Assembly: GCA_963835525.1 (NCBI GenBank)
Contig: CAWIFM010000008.1
Location: forward strand, 124,001 to 188,000
Direction: 5' to 3'
DNA length: 64,000 bases
Origin: DASSUW01 sp963835525
GTDB lineage: Bacteria > Actinomycetota > Thermoleophilia > Solirubrobacterales > Solirubrobacteraceae
The position numbers and the translations under genes were made by a program. The notes under the pieces were generated by a model. The model was not told the origin of the DNA, searched no databases, and worked only from the letters and a program-made list of their open reading frames with translations. Positions 1 through 9,788 of the stretch are shown here, one piece after another; the stretch's first letter is position 1; each line of letters begins with the position of its first letter.

Positions 1-2383
1 GGCGGTGCTCAACCTCGCCGAGGAGCGCCCGGTGCTGCTGGCGATCGACGACCTGCAGTGGAGCGACCGGCCCTCGCTGCGCTTCGTGGCGTACCTCGTG
101 CGCCGGCTCGAGGGCTCGCCGGTGCTCGTGGCCGCCACGCTTCGCAGCACCGAGCCCGGCACGGACCCGGCGCTGATCGCCGAGATCGCCGCCGACCCGC
201 TGTGCGAGGCGGTGCGGCCGGGGCCGCTCGGCGAGGACGCCGTCATCGAGCTGGTGACCGAGCGGCTCGGCGAGCCCGACCCGCGCTTCGCCGCCGCCTG
301 CCGCGAGGCCACCGGTGGCAACCCGCTGCTCCTGCGCCACCTGCTGGCGGCGCTCGAGCAGGACGGCGTCGCCCCCAGCGCGGCCGGCGCCGCGGCGGTG
401 CGCGAGATCGGCACGCGGGCGGTGTCGCGAACCGTCCTGCTGCGCCTCTCGCGGCTGCCGGAGGATGCCGTCGCGGTGGCGCGCGCCGTCGCCGTGCTCG
501 GCGACAGCTCGGGACTGCCGGCCGTCGCGGCCCTGACCGGGCTCGACGAGGCGACCGTGGCGCGTGCCGCGGGCGAGCTGGCGCGGGCCGACATCCTGCG
601 CGCCGAGACGCCGCTCGGCTACGTGCACCCGCTGGTCCGCGACGCGGTCCACCTCGACGTGCCGGGCGGTGAGCGCGAGCTGCAGCACGGCCGTGCCGCC
701 GACGTGCTGGCGGACGCAGGCGCGCCGGCGCAGGAGGTCGCAGCCCAGCTCCTGCACGCGCCGCGCCGTGGCAACCCCGCCACCGTCGAGCTGCTGCGGA
801 CGGCCGCCGCCCAGGCGGCGCGACGCGGCGGTCCCGACAGCGCGCTCGCCTATCTCGGGCGCGCGCTCGAGGAGCCGCCGCCGGCCGAGCTGCGCGGCAC
901 GCTGCACTTCGAGCTGGGCGTCGCGGCCGCCGAGATGAACGCCCCACTCGCGGCCGAGCACCTGCGCGTCGCCTATGACGTGCTGACCGCACCGGACGAG
1001 CGGGCGACCGCGGCGTTCGCGCTCGCCCAGTCGCTGCTCTTCACGGGCCACGCGGCCGAGGGCGGCGCGCTCGCCCGCCTCGCGGCCGACGCCGCGCCGG
1101 CCGACATGCGGCTTGCGATCCAGGCGATGGAGATGATCGCGGTCTTCTTCGGCTACGACCGCGAGGCGCTGGCGCGGATCGAGCTCGAGCGCGGAACCGG
1201 GTTGGGCGCGCGGATGCTGATGGCCGCGACCGCCTTCGCCCGCGCGGCGGGCGGCGCGCCCGCCGCCGAGTGCGAGGCGCTGGCGCTCGAGTCGTGGGAG
1301 GGCGGGGAGCTGCTCGCGAGCTCGAGCGGGCTGTTCTGGTCGGCCGCGTTGGTGGCGCTCGTGCTGGCCGAGAGCCCGCAGGCGGGCAACTGGCTCGCGA
1401 CCGCGCGCGAGCAGGCGCACCGCAGCGGCTCGGTGTTCTCGACCTCGTCGGTCGGGCTGTGGTCGGGCCTGTTCCTGCTCGGCACCGGCGAGCTGGAGGA
1501 GGCGGGCGAGCTGCTGATCGAGGCGAACCGGTTGCAGGAGCTGTGGGGCTCGGCGCCGACGGCGACCTCGTGGGCACGCGGCCTCTACGCCCACCACGCC
1601 GTGCTGGTCGGCGACGCGGCACGCGCGCGGGCCATCCTGGGCGAGGCGCCGGCCGCCGAGGAGGAGTCCGACGGAGCCAACCTGTGGCGCCGCGCGCACG
1701 CCGAGCTGTCGCTCGCCGAAGGCCGGGCCGAGGAGGCGCTCGCCGACGCCGACCTGATGGGGCGCACGGCGCTGCACGTCCTGCACCCCGACTGGAAGCC
1801 GTGGCAGTCGCTGCGGGCGCGCGCGCTCGGGCAGCTCGGCCGCGGCGACGAGGCGATCGCCGCGATCGAGGCCGAGCTGGAGTTGGCGCGCGGCTGCGGC
1901 GCGGCGGGAGCCATCGGGCGCTGCCTGCGCCAGCGGGGCGAGCTCGAGCAGGACGTCGAGCGGCTGCGCGAGGCCGCCGAGCTGCTGGCAGGGTCGCCCG
2001 CGCGACTCGAGCACGCGCGGGCGCTGGCAGCGCTCGGCGCCGCCCTGCGCCGCGACCGCCACGCGACCGAGGCGCGCGAGCCGCTGCGCGAGGCTTTGGA
2101 GCTGGCCGAGGCGTGCGCGTGCCCGCCGCTCGTAGAGGCCGTGCGGTCCGAGCTTTACGCCTCCGGCGCGCGCCCGCGGACTGCGGCGCTGTCCGGCGTC
2201 GGCGCGCTCACCGCCAGCGAGCGCCGGGTGGCCACGCTCGCGGCCGGCGGCCAGACCAACCGCGAGATAGCCCAGGCGCTGTTCGTGACCCCGAAGACGG
2301 TGGAGGTGCACCTGTCGAACGCGTACCGGAAGTTGGACATCCGGTCACGGCGGGAGTTGCCGGGGGCGTTGGCGGCGGGATGA
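1..2383 (+). CDS. LuxR-family regulator with STAND/AAA ATPase domain (5' partial)
   Basis: The window opens inside this gene; the frame is open from base 2 and stops at TGA 2381-2383, leaving about 793 C-terminal residues. The first visible segment, LLAIDDLQWSD, is a Walker B strand of the large MalT/LuxR ATPase regulators (usually 850-1000 aa), so only the N-terminal P-loop part is missing. The middle is Ala/Leu-rich and helical, as expected for the TPR-like sensor region. The last 65 residues are a LuxR helix-turn-helix (LTASERRVATLAAGG, then TVEVHLSNAYRKL). The family acts as ATP-dependent transcription activators in the cytoplasm; the inducer cannot be read from the sequence. Confidence 0.9.
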   Translation, partial: AVLNLAEERPVLLAIDDLQWSDRPSLRFVAYLVRRLEGSPVLVAATLRSTEPGTDPALIAEIAADPLCEAVRPGPLGEDAVIELVTERLGEPDPRFAAACREATGGNPLLLRHLLAALEQDGVAPSAAGAAAVREIGTRAVSRTVLLRLSRLPEDAVAVARAVAVLGDSSGLPAVAALTGLDEATVARAAGELARADILRAETPLGYVHPLVRDAVHLDVPGGERELQHGRAADVLADAGAPAQEVAAQLLHAPRRGNPATVELLRTAAAQAARRGGPDSALAYLGRALEEPPPAELRGTLHFELGVAAAEMNAPLAAEHLRVAYDVLTAPDERATAAFALAQSLLFTGHAAEGGALARLAADAAPADMRLAIQAMEMIAVFFGYDREALARIELERGTGLGARMLMAATAFARAAGGAPAAECEALALESWEGGELLASSSGLFWSAALVALVLAESPQAGNWLATAREQAHRSGSVFSTSSVGLWSGLFLLGTGELEEAGELLIEANRLQELWGSAPTATSWARGLYAHHAVLVGDAARARAILGEAPAAEEESDGANLWRRAHAELSLAEGRAEEALADADLMGRTALHVLHPDWKPWQSLRARALGQLGRGDEAIAAIEAELELARGCGAAGAIGRCLRQRGELEQDVERLREAAELLAGSPARLEHARALAALGAALRRDRHATEAREPLREALELAEACACPPLVEAVRSELYASGARPRTAALSGVGALTASERRVATLAAGGQTNREIAQALFVTPKTVEVHLSNAYRKLDIRSRRELPGALAAG

Positions 2384-2427
2384 ACTGCTTGCTGGGTAGG
2401 GAAGCGGGGTTTCGGCCGCGAGGGGAA

Positions 2428-2593
2428 TAACGTGCAATCCGGGGACGCGGGCGTGGGCGGATTTCACGAAATGATCCGTCTGGGATCACAACGTGAAATT
2501 CGCGCGGCGGGACCTCGCCGTTTCGCACGTTAGTGCCCGTCACGAGCCCTAACGTGCAATCGGGCCGGTCCGACCGCGTCGCTTCGCACGTTC
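2428..2593. repeat. Two nested palindromes sharing TAACGTGC/GCACGTTA ends
   Basis: Between a plus-strand and a minus-strand gene lie two palindromic units. Unit 1 (2428-2532) has outer arms TAACGTGC and GCACGTTA, inner arms ATTTCAC (2461-2467) and GTGAAAT (2493-2499), and core arms TGATCC (2472-2477) and GGATCA (2483-2488); all three pairs share the centre 2480. Unit 2 (2550-2593) has AACGTGC (2551-2557) and GCACGTT (2586-2592) around CGGTCCGACCG. The position between convergent genes would suit a bidirectional terminator, but the shared ends also fit a small mobile repeat. Confidence 0.6.
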
Positions 2594-2648
2594 TTCCCCG
2601 CGCGGCGGCCAACCTCGCCGCCGCCCTACCCAGCAAGAAGTTCGTCCC

Positions 2649-2900
2649 TCAGCGCCGCTTGATGCGCGCCGCAGCACTGGCAGCCCGGCCCGCGAGCGCA
2701 CCGAGCCGCTTCGCCTCGGCCTTGCTCAAATTCCGCGGCCGCCCACGCGACTTGGTCAGCAGCTTGCGCACCTCGGCGCGCTCGGCCGACGACAGCTCGC
2801 TCCACCCCGCCTGCAGCCACAGGTAGATGATGAGCCCGCGGCGGCGCAGCTCGGTCCACGGGATCTCGCTGCGGGAGGGGAGTCGGCGCGGCTGCGGCAT
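2649..2900 (-). CDS. Small basic hypothetical protein (83 aa)
   Basis: ATG at 2898-2900, TGA at 2649-2651. The 83-residue product has one hydrophobic stretch (RGLIIYLWLQAGW, about 22-34), followed by an Arg/Lys/Ala-rich C-terminal half with SKAEAKRLGALAGRAA, suggesting short helices and a basic surface. No signal peptide and no family that I recognise. It is convergent with the LuxR regulator and divergent from the phosphatase gene, 50 bases away. Codon use matches the neighbours, so I think it is real, but function is unknown. Confidence 0.55.
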   Translation of the reverse strand: MPQPRRLPSRSEIPWTELRRRGLIIYLWLQAGWSELSSAERAEVRKLLTKSRGRPRNLSKAEAKRLGALAGRAASAAARIKRR

Positions 2901-2950
2901 CGCCTCAGACTATTCACACGTGCGGCGCGCGGGGTGAGAGGATCCGCCGC

Positions 2951-4540
2951 ATGTCGAGCTTCGAACTCGACCGGCGGTTGGGGGACCTGGCAGAGCCGAA
3001 GACGCGCCGCGGCGTGCTGATCGGGGCGGGCTCGCTCGCTCTGGCGGCGTCGCTGAGCCGGCTGCCGCTCGACCTGGCCTACGGGACGCCGGTCAAACAC
3101 CACTCCGACCCGTTCACCCTCGGCGTCGCCTCGGGCGATCCGCTGCACGACTCGATCGTGCTGTGGACGCGGCTGGCGCCCGAGCCCCTGCGCGCCGACG
3201 GCGGCATGGAGCCGCGCCCCGTCGAGGTGCGTTGGGAGGTCGCCAAGGACCCGTCGATGCGGCGGCTCGTCCGCCGCGGCCGGACGACCGCGTGGCCGTC
3301 CTTCGCCCACTCCGTGCACGTCGAGGTGGACGGCCTCGACGACGGGCGCGAGTACTTCTACCGCTTCATCACCGGCTCGGCGGCCAGCCCGGTCGGCCGC
3401 ACGCGGACCGCCCCGCGCGGTCGCGTGAGCGAGCTCACGTTCAGCTTCCTCAGCTGCCAGAAGTGGGACGACGGCTTCTATCCGGCCTACCGCGAGATCG
3501 CCCGCGAGGACCACGACTTCGTGATGCACCTCGGCGACTACACGTACGAGTACGGGATCGCCAACGGCCCAGACTTTCCTCGGAAGCCGAACCTGCCACC
3601 GGAGTTCGCGACCGAGACGGTGACGCTCGAGCGCTACCGGCTCCAGCACGCGCTCTACAAGACCGACCCGCACCTCCAGGCCGCCCATCGCGCGCATCCG
3701 TTCATCGTCGTCTGGGACGACCACGAGGTGCAGAACGACTACACGGGCGACCCGTTCTGGTTCGGCCGCCGCACCAACGCCTACCGCGCGTTCTACGAGC
3801 ACTTGCCGATGCGCCAGGAGTCGATCCCGCGCGGCAAGGACATGCCGATCTACCGCAAGGTCACGTGGGGCGACCTGGCCGAGTTCAGCATGCTCGACAC
3901 GCGGCAGTACCGCAGCAACCCGCCGAGCGGGTTCGGCGAGGCCGAACGGCTCCCCGAGGCTTTCGAGCCCGAGCACACGATGCTCGGCCCACCCCAGGAG
4001 CAGTGGCTGCTGAAGAACCTCAAGCGCTCGGACGCGCGGTGGAACTTCGTCGGCAACCAGGTGCTGATGGCCGAGCTCGACCACGACGGCCACAAGCCCG
4101 GCGACGACCTGTTCTGGAACGACTCGTGGGACGGCTACCCCGCGGCCCGCAACCGCATCACGGAGTTCATCGAGAAGCGGAGGATCAGGAACGCCGTCAT
4201 CCTCACCGGCGATTGGCACTCGACCTTCGCGAACGACGTCAAGGCCAACTATGAGGACCCGCGTGCGAAGACCGTGGCGGCCGAGTTCGTCACCCCGTCG
4301 GTGACTTCGAACGGCGACAACGAGGTCTACGGCCCCTACTACGGCCCGATGATCCCGTACAACCCGCACATCCGCTTCTTCGACGGCGACCGGCGCGGCT
4401 CGTTGAAGGCGCGGCTGAAACGCGACGAGCTCGAGGTCGACTGGCGCATCGCGGACATTGTGGGCGACCCGAACGCACGCGTGCGCACCCTGAACACGTT
4501 CGCGGTCGAGTCCGGCCGGCCGGGCATCGCGCAGGCCTAG
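2951..4540 (+). CDS. phoD: PhoD-family alkaline phosphatase/phosphodiesterase
   Basis: 529 residues. A twin-arginine signal is visible (RR at 19-20 followed by a hydrophobic stretch to about 36), so the enzyme is probably Tat-exported folded, as PhoD enzymes with metal cofactors are. GVASGDP (58-64) opens the N-terminal PhoD domain. Metallophosphatase motifs follow: HLGDYTYEYG (near 193), WDDHE (near 256) and TGDWHS (near 419), which supply the Ca/Fe ligands in the family. It hydrolyses phosphate mono- or diesters outside the membrane for phosphate supply. Monocistronic in appearance; no Pho box recognised. Confidence 0.92.
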   Translation: MSSFELDRRLGDLAEPKTRRGVLIGAGSLALAASLSRLPLDLAYGTPVKHHSDPFTLGVASGDPLHDSIVLWTRLAPEPLRADGGMEPRPVEVRWEVAKDPSMRRLVRRGRTTAWPSFAHSVHVEVDGLDDGREYFYRFITGSAASPVGRTRTAPRGRVSELTFSFLSCQKWDDGFYPAYREIAREDHDFVMHLGDYTYEYGIANGPDFPRKPNLPPEFATETVTLERYRLQHALYKTDPHLQAAHRAHPFIVVWDDHEVQNDYTGDPFWFGRRTNAYRAFYEHLPMRQESIPRGKDMPIYRKVTWGDLAEFSMLDTRQYRSNPPSGFGEAERLPEAFEPEHTMLGPPQEQWLLKNLKRSDARWNFVGNQVLMAELDHDGHKPGDDLFWNDSWDGYPAARNRITEFIEKRRIRNAVILTGDWHSTFANDVKANYEDPRAKTVAAEFVTPSVTSNGDNEVYGPYYGPMIPYNPHIRFFDGDRRGSLKARLKRDELEVDWRIADIVGDPNARVRTLNTFAVESGRPGIAQA

Positions 4541-4554
4541 TAGACATCCGAGAC

Positions 4555-5604
4555 ATGGACTACCGACAGCTCGGCCACTCCGGCCTGCGCGTCTCCGCCC
4601 TCACCCTGGGGACCATGACCTTCGGCGGCCGCGACCGCTTCTCGCTCGTCGGGGACACTGACGTCGCCGGCGCCACGCGCCAGATCGACATCTGCCTCGA
4701 TCGCGGCGTCAACTTCATCGACACCGCCGACGTCTACTCCGCCGGGGTGTCGGAGGAGATCGTCGGCGAGGCGATCAAGAGCCGCCGCGACCGCGTCCTG
4801 ATCGCCACCAAGGCGCGCATGCCGATGGGCGACGGGCCCAACGACGCGGGCCTCTCGCGCCACCACCTGATCGCCGGGTGCGAGGCGAGCCTGCGCCGGA
4901 TGAACATCGAGCACATCGACCTCTTCCAGGTGCACGAGTGGGACGGGCAGACGCCGCTCGAGGAGACGCTGGAGGCGCTCGACACGCTGGTGAAGTCGGG
5001 CAAGGTCCGCTACGTCGGCGCCTCCAACTACGCCGGCTGGCAGCTCATGAAGGCGCTCGGCGTCTCCGACCGCCACGGCTATCAGCGCTTCGTCACGCAG
5101 CAGATCAACTACTCGCTCCAGTCACGCGACGCCGAGTACGAGCTGGTGCCGCTGGCCGTCGACCAGGGCGTCGGGATCCTGGTCTGGAGCCCGCTGGCCG
5201 GCGGCCTGCTGTCGGGCAAGTTCCGCCGCGACGGCAAGGGCCTGGAGGAGTCGCGCGCGCTGTCGGACTGGGCCGAGCCGCCGGTCCCCGACCCGGAGCA
5301 GCTGCTCGACACGATCGAGGTGCTGGTGGAGGTCGGAGAGGCGCACGGCGTGTCGGCCGCGCAGGTCGCGCTCGCCTGGCTGCTGGGACGGCCCGGCGTG
5401 GTGTCGCTGATCATCGGCGCGCGCACCGACGAGCAGCTCGAGGACAATCTGGCGGCCGCGGAGCTGGAGCTCTCGGACGACGAGCGCGCGCGGCTCGAGG
5501 AGGTCAGCCGCCCGCCGCTGATCTACCCCCATTGGCACCAGGCGAAGACCGCACGCGATCGGCTGGGGGCCGCCGACCTCGCGCTGCTGGAGCCCTATCT
5601 GTAG
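4555..5604 (+). CDS. Aldo/keto reductase
   Basis: 349 residues starting MDYRQLGHSGLRVSALTLG, the usual N-terminus of AKR family members that reduce aldehydes or ketones with NADPH in a TIM barrel. The tetrad is visible: Asp in NFIDTADVYS with its Tyr (near 60), Lys in IATKAR (near 85) and His in FQVHEWD (near 126). The C-terminal cofactor segment IIGARTDEQLEDNL is intact. It starts 14 bases after the phosphatase gene and may be co-transcribed. Substrate unknown; unlike the reductase at 7668-8696 it has no frame defects. Confidence 0.9.
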   Translation: MDYRQLGHSGLRVSALTLGTMTFGGRDRFSLVGDTDVAGATRQIDICLDRGVNFIDTADVYSAGVSEEIVGEAIKSRRDRVLIATKARMPMGDGPNDAGLSRHHLIAGCEASLRRMNIEHIDLFQVHEWDGQTPLEETLEALDTLVKSGKVRYVGASNYAGWQLMKALGVSDRHGYQRFVTQQINYSLQSRDAEYELVPLAVDQGVGILVWSPLAGGLLSGKFRRDGKGLEESRALSDWAEPPVPDPEQLLDTIEVLVEVGEAHGVSAAQVALAWLLGRPGVVSLIIGARTDEQLEDNLAAAELELSDDERARLEEVSRPPLIYPHWHQAKTARDRLGAADLALLEPYL

Positions 5605-5711
5605 GGGCGCGCGGGAAGGAGCGGTCGGGCGGGACGGCGCGGGTCCACAGAGGGTGGGGCTTCGGTCGCTGCATGCCGCCGACTCAACCGGTCGCGCGGC
5701 GTGACGCCTAT

Positions 5712-5739
5712 GGCCCGGCGGTCCAGGTTCCGCCGGGCC
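5712..5739. terminator. Perfect 10-bp hairpin between convergent genes
   Basis: Arms GGCCCGGCGG (5712-5721) and CCGCCGGGCC (5730-5739) enclose an 8-base loop. It lies in the 157-base gap between the aldo/keto reductase (plus) and the cupredoxin gene (minus), so it can serve both as terminator. There is no T-run after it, as is common in GC-rich actinobacteria. Confidence 0.65.
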
Positions 5740-5761
5740 CTCGGCGCCGGATGGTCGGGGG

Positions 5762-6103
5762 TCAGCCGACCTCGATCGTCCCCTGCATGCCCGGGTGGAA
5801 CGTGCACACGTAGCTGAAGGAGCCCTTCTCGGACGCCTTGAACGTGAACGTGTCGCCCGGGGCGAGTGAGCCGGAGTCGAAGTCGTCGCCCGTGACCGTG
5901 TGGGCGATCTGGCCTTCGTTCTCGAACGTGACCGTGTCGCCCACGGCGACGTCGATGCTCGCGGGGGTGAAGGTGTTGTCGGCGACGGCGACCTTGTCAC
6001 CGGCGCCCGCCTGCGCGGCGGCGGGCTCGTCGTCGGAGCCTCCGCAGGCGGCGAGACCGAACGCCGCGGCGACGAGGCAGAGGGAGAGCGTGCGCTTGAC
6101 CAT
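5762..6103 (-). CDS. Cupredoxin-domain lipoprotein
   Basis: 113 residues from ATG 6101-6103; a TTG three codons upstream is also open but less likely. LAAC (17-20) is a lipobox, so the protein should be lipid-anchored outside the membrane. The rest is a plastocyanin/azurin-like cupredoxin: type 1 copper ligands His68, Cys100, His103 and Met106 are visible in GQIAHTV and YVCTFHPGM. The family carries single electrons or binds copper extracellularly. It is divergent from the cupin gene with about 48 bases between starts. Redox partner unknown. Confidence 0.9.
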   Translation of the reverse strand: MVKRTLSLCLVAAAFGLAACGGSDDEPAAAQAGAGDKVAVADNTFTPASIDVAVGDTVTFENEGQIAHTVTGDDFDSGSLAPGDTFTFKASEKGSFSYVCTFHPGMQGTIEVG

Positions 6104-6151
6104 GCTCTCCAAGACGCTCGCCGCCGCGGCTTATTCCCTAGGGTGCGGCCG

Positions 6152-6631
6152 ATGCCCGACTGGTTCGTCCTCAACCTCTCCGAGTCACCGGCCGGCTCCA
6201 GCCCGCGCACCGGCACCTGGACCGAGTTCGAGCCGCCCGGCGGCTTCGAGCAGTACGGCGTCAACGTCCACGTCGTGATACCGGGTCAGGCGAACTGCCT
6301 CTACCACGCGGAGAGCAACCAAGAGGACTTCTTGGTGCTGCACGGCGAGTGCCTCGCGATCATCGAGGAGCAGGAGCGGCCCCTGCGCCAGTGGGACTTC
6401 GTGCACTGCCCACCCGGCACCCGGCACGTGTTCGTCGGCGCCGGTGACGGGCCGTGCGCGATCCTGATGATCGGCGCGCGCGATCCCGACGATCGCATCG
6501 AGTACCCGGTCAGCGAGGTGGCCGCCCGGCACAACGCTTCCGCAGCCGAGACCACGAACACGGGCCGCGAGGCCTACCGCGACTTCCCGCCGGAGAGCCA
6601 CGACGAGCGGTTCGTCTGGCCGCTCGGGTAG
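6152..6631 (+). CDS. Cupin-domain protein
   Basis: 159 residues from ATG 6152. A longer frame runs upstream but lies antisense to the cupredoxin gene, and the conserved part begins with MPDWFVLNLSE. The cupin core is AESNQEDFLVLHGECLAI followed by WDFVHCPPGTRHVF, the two cupin motifs; one usual metal His of motif 1 seems replaced (HAESNQED), so metal binding is uncertain. Its stop abuts the stop of the convergent dehydrogenase gene with no gap. Function beyond small-molecule or metal binding cannot be given. Confidence 0.8.
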   Translation: MPDWFVLNLSESPAGSSPRTGTWTEFEPPGGFEQYGVNVHVVIPGQANCLYHAESNQEDFLVLHGECLAIIEEQERPLRQWDFVHCPPGTRHVFVGAGDGPCAILMIGARDPDDRIEYPVSEVAARHNASAAETTNTGREAYRDFPPESHDERFVWPLG

Positions 6632-7579
6632 CTAGCCAGGCACGTCCACGCCGAGCTCGCGGCTGAGCTCACACAGCGTCCCCCACAGCGCCGGCTCGAT
6701 CGGGACGCCGCCGCGCTCGCGCGCCGCCCGTGCGCGGTCCTCCGGATCGCCCGGCGCCAGCACCTCGTCGAAGCCCGGCGCCGGCGGGATCGCGCGCAGC
6801 TCGCCGAGCAGCCCGCCGAGCACCGCCGCGAAGCGGTCGCGGCCGACCGTGCGCTCGGGGTCGATCGCGAGGTGGAAGTGGCCGGTGTCCTGCCGCTCGC
6901 CGCCCTCCCCGTAGAGCTGGCCGACCCCGTGGCGCACTCCGGCGCCCGCCAGGACACCGCACAGCACCTCGACCATCAGGCCGAGCCCGTAGCCCTTGTA
7001 GCCGCCGAGCGGCATCGCCGCCGTCACCGCGGCGGCATCGGTCGTGGGCCGCCCGTCGGCGTCGACGCCCCAGCTCTCGGGGATCGGCCGCCCCTCGTCG
7101 CGCGCGTTCCAGATCCGGTTCATCGCCACCTGGCTGGTGGCCATGTCGAGGTTGAAGACGCCGTCCGACGACGGCGCCGCGAGGCAGATCGGGTTGGTGC
7201 CCAGCGCCGGCTCGGCGCCGCCGTGCGGGATCACGAGCGGCTCGGTGTTGGTCAGGGCGATCGCGACCATCCCCTGCTCGGCCGCGCGCATCGCGTAGAA
7301 CGCCTGCGCGCCGTTGTGGCCGCTGCGCCGCACGGCCACCACGCCCGTGCCGTGCTCGCGGGCGAGCTCGATCGAGAGGTCGGTGGCGAGCACGCTCGCC
7401 ACCTGGCCCGGGCCGTGGTCGCCGTCGACCACCGCCACGGCGCCGTCGCGCCGCACGACCGACGGGCGCGGCCGGCTGTTGATGATCCCGCCGCGCAGCC
7501 GCTCGACGTAGATCGGGACGCGCGCGACCCCGTGCGAGTCGGTCCCGCGCAGGCTCGTCCACACGAGCGTCTCCGCCAC
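6632..7579 (-). CDS. Ldh-family malate/L-lactate-type dehydrogenase
   Basis: The frame gives 315 residues from GTG 7577-7579. LRGTDSHGVARVP and GHNGAQAFYA are hallmark segments of the NAD(P)-dependent Ldh family (malate, lactate, ureidoglycolate or sugar-acid dehydrogenases), with the catalytic His in DSHG. The family normally has about 25 more N-terminal residues. Those are encoded just upstream in the same frame (LERWARALLEAAGLES, about 7588-7641) but no ATG, GTG or TTG precedes them. The true start is therefore hidden by a non-canonical codon or by a base error; the gene follows a reductase with six apparent insertions. Confidence 0.85.
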   Translation of the reverse strand: MAETLVWTSLRGTDSHGVARVPIYVERLRGGIINSRPRPSVVRRDGAVAVVDGDHGPGQVASVLATDLSIELAREHGTGVVAVRRSGHNGAQAFYAMRAAEQGMVAIALTNTEPLVIPHGGAEPALGTNPICLAAPSSDGVFNLDMATSQVAMNRIWNARDEGRPIPESWGVDADGRPTTDAAAVTAAMPLGGYKGYGLGLMVEVLCGVLAGAGVRHGVGQLYGEGGERQDTGHFHLAIDPERTVGRDRFAAVLGGLLGELRAIPPAPGFDEVLAPGDPEDRARAARERGGVPIEPALWGTLCELSRELGVDVPG

Positions 7580-7667
7580 CGTGGCGGCCGGCCCGGACTC
7601 GAGGCCGGCGGCCTCGAGCAGCGCCCGCGCCCAGCGCTCGAGCGCGTCCGCGGCGACTGTCGCGCCG

Positions 7668-8692
<1,025 letters not shown>

Positions 8693-8696
<4 letters not shown>

Positions 8697-9133
8697 CGCA
8701 TCACGTAGCGCAGGATGTCGACCACCTGCTCGGGCTCGCGGGCGACCGCCAGCGCCGCGCGGTCGACCTCCTTCAGCGCATGGTCGTGCTGCTCCGGGTG
8801 CAGGGTGACCAGCGGCTTGCCAAGCGCGGCGGCCATGCCCGCGTCGAAGGCCGCGTTCCACTGCCGGTACTGCTCGCCGAAGCGGACGATCACGACGTCG
8901 GCCTGCTGCAGCAGCGTGCGGGTGCGGATGGCGTTCACGCCCGCGCCCTGGTGGTCCTTCCAGAACGGCTTGTCCTCGGCGCCGAGGATGCTCACGCCGG
9001 CGTCGTCGCTCGCCGCGTGGTCGGTGACGGGACCGCTGAACTCGACGTCGAGCCCAGCGTCCTGCGCGCCCTGCTCGATCCGCTCGCGCCAGTCGGTGTG
9101 GATCTCACCTGAGAGATAGACCTGCCAGCTCAT
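8693..9133 (-). CDS. ytoQ: YtoQ-family protein
   Basis: 146 residues beginning MSWQVYLSGEIHTDWRERI, typical of the YtoQ family, which has a nucleoside 2-deoxyribosyltransferase-like fold. ILGAEDKPFWKDHQGAGVN and ADVVIVRFGEQYRQWNAA are conserved segments; the role is not established. It heads a reverse-strand run (ytoQ, yghZ-like, Ldh) with ATGA coupling to the reductase. Its ATG (9131-9133) shares bases with the ATG of the divergent acVLRF1 gene (9132-9134) in one CATG, so at least one start is probably further inside. Confidence 0.85.
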
Positions 9134-9782
9134 GGGCGGCGCATGCTATCCGTACGCGATCGAGAGCTATGAGGTGCCACCGGAGCGGCTCGCCCGCTGG
9201 CTCGAGCGCTGGGCCGAGCAGAACGGCCCCGTGACGCGGACCGAGCTCGCCCCCGGGCGCGTGACCTTCCACGGCGCCGCGCGGCTCGAGTGCGAGCTGC
9301 CGTTCCCGCCGCTCGCGGCGACCGGTGAGCGCGACGGCTTCGAGCCCGGTCCGCTGCTCGATCACGCGAGCCGGGACCGCGTGGTCGGCGTGCTGCTGGT
9401 GCGCCTCGGCGGGCACGCCGCGGGCGTGTTCTCCGGCCGGCGGCTGGTCGACTCGAAGGTCGGCACCCGCAACGTGCACGGCCGCCATCGCGCCGGCGGC
9501 TCGAGCCAGAAGCGCTTCGAGCGCCGGCGCGGCGAGCAGGCGCGCGTGGCGCTCGAGGCGGCGGCCGACGTGGCCGTGCGGGTGCTCCTGCCACACCGCG
9601 GCGACCTCGAGGCCGTCGTGCTCGGCGGCGACCGCCGCGCGCTGTCCGAGGTGCTCGAGGACGTGCGGCTTCGCCCGCTGCGTGCGCTCGTCGAAGAGCG
9701 CGTGCTCGACGTGCCCGACCCGCGGCTGAAGGTCCTGCGCGAGACGCCGGACCGCTTCCGCTCCACCATCGTCAGGCCATGA
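9132..9782 (+). CDS. acVLRF1-type peptidyl-tRNA hydrolase (Vms1/RF1-like)
   Basis: 216 residues. VPPERLARWLERWAE at the start and GTRNVHGRHRAGGSSQKRF in the middle match the actinobacterial Vms1-like release factor (acVLRF1) family, related to eRF1 and Vms1. The GGSSQKRFERRRGEQ segment corresponds to the catalytic loop that follows the Gln-containing release motif in relatives. By family knowledge the protein frees nascent chains from tRNA on stalled ribosomes. The start may be GTG 9174, since ATG 9132 overlaps the start of ytoQ. It converges on the NYN gene, six bases away. Confidence 0.82.
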   Translation: MGGACYPYAIESYEVPPERLARWLERWAEQNGPVTRTELAPGRVTFHGAARLECELPFPPLAATGERDGFEPGPLLDHASRDRVVGVLLVRLGGHAAGVFSGRRLVDSKVGTRNVHGRHRAGGSSQKRFERRRGEQARVALEAAADVAVRVLLPHRGDLEAVVLGGDRRALSEVLEDVRLRPLRALVEERVLDVPDPRLKVLRETPDRFRSTIVRP

Positions 9783-9788
9783 TCGGCA

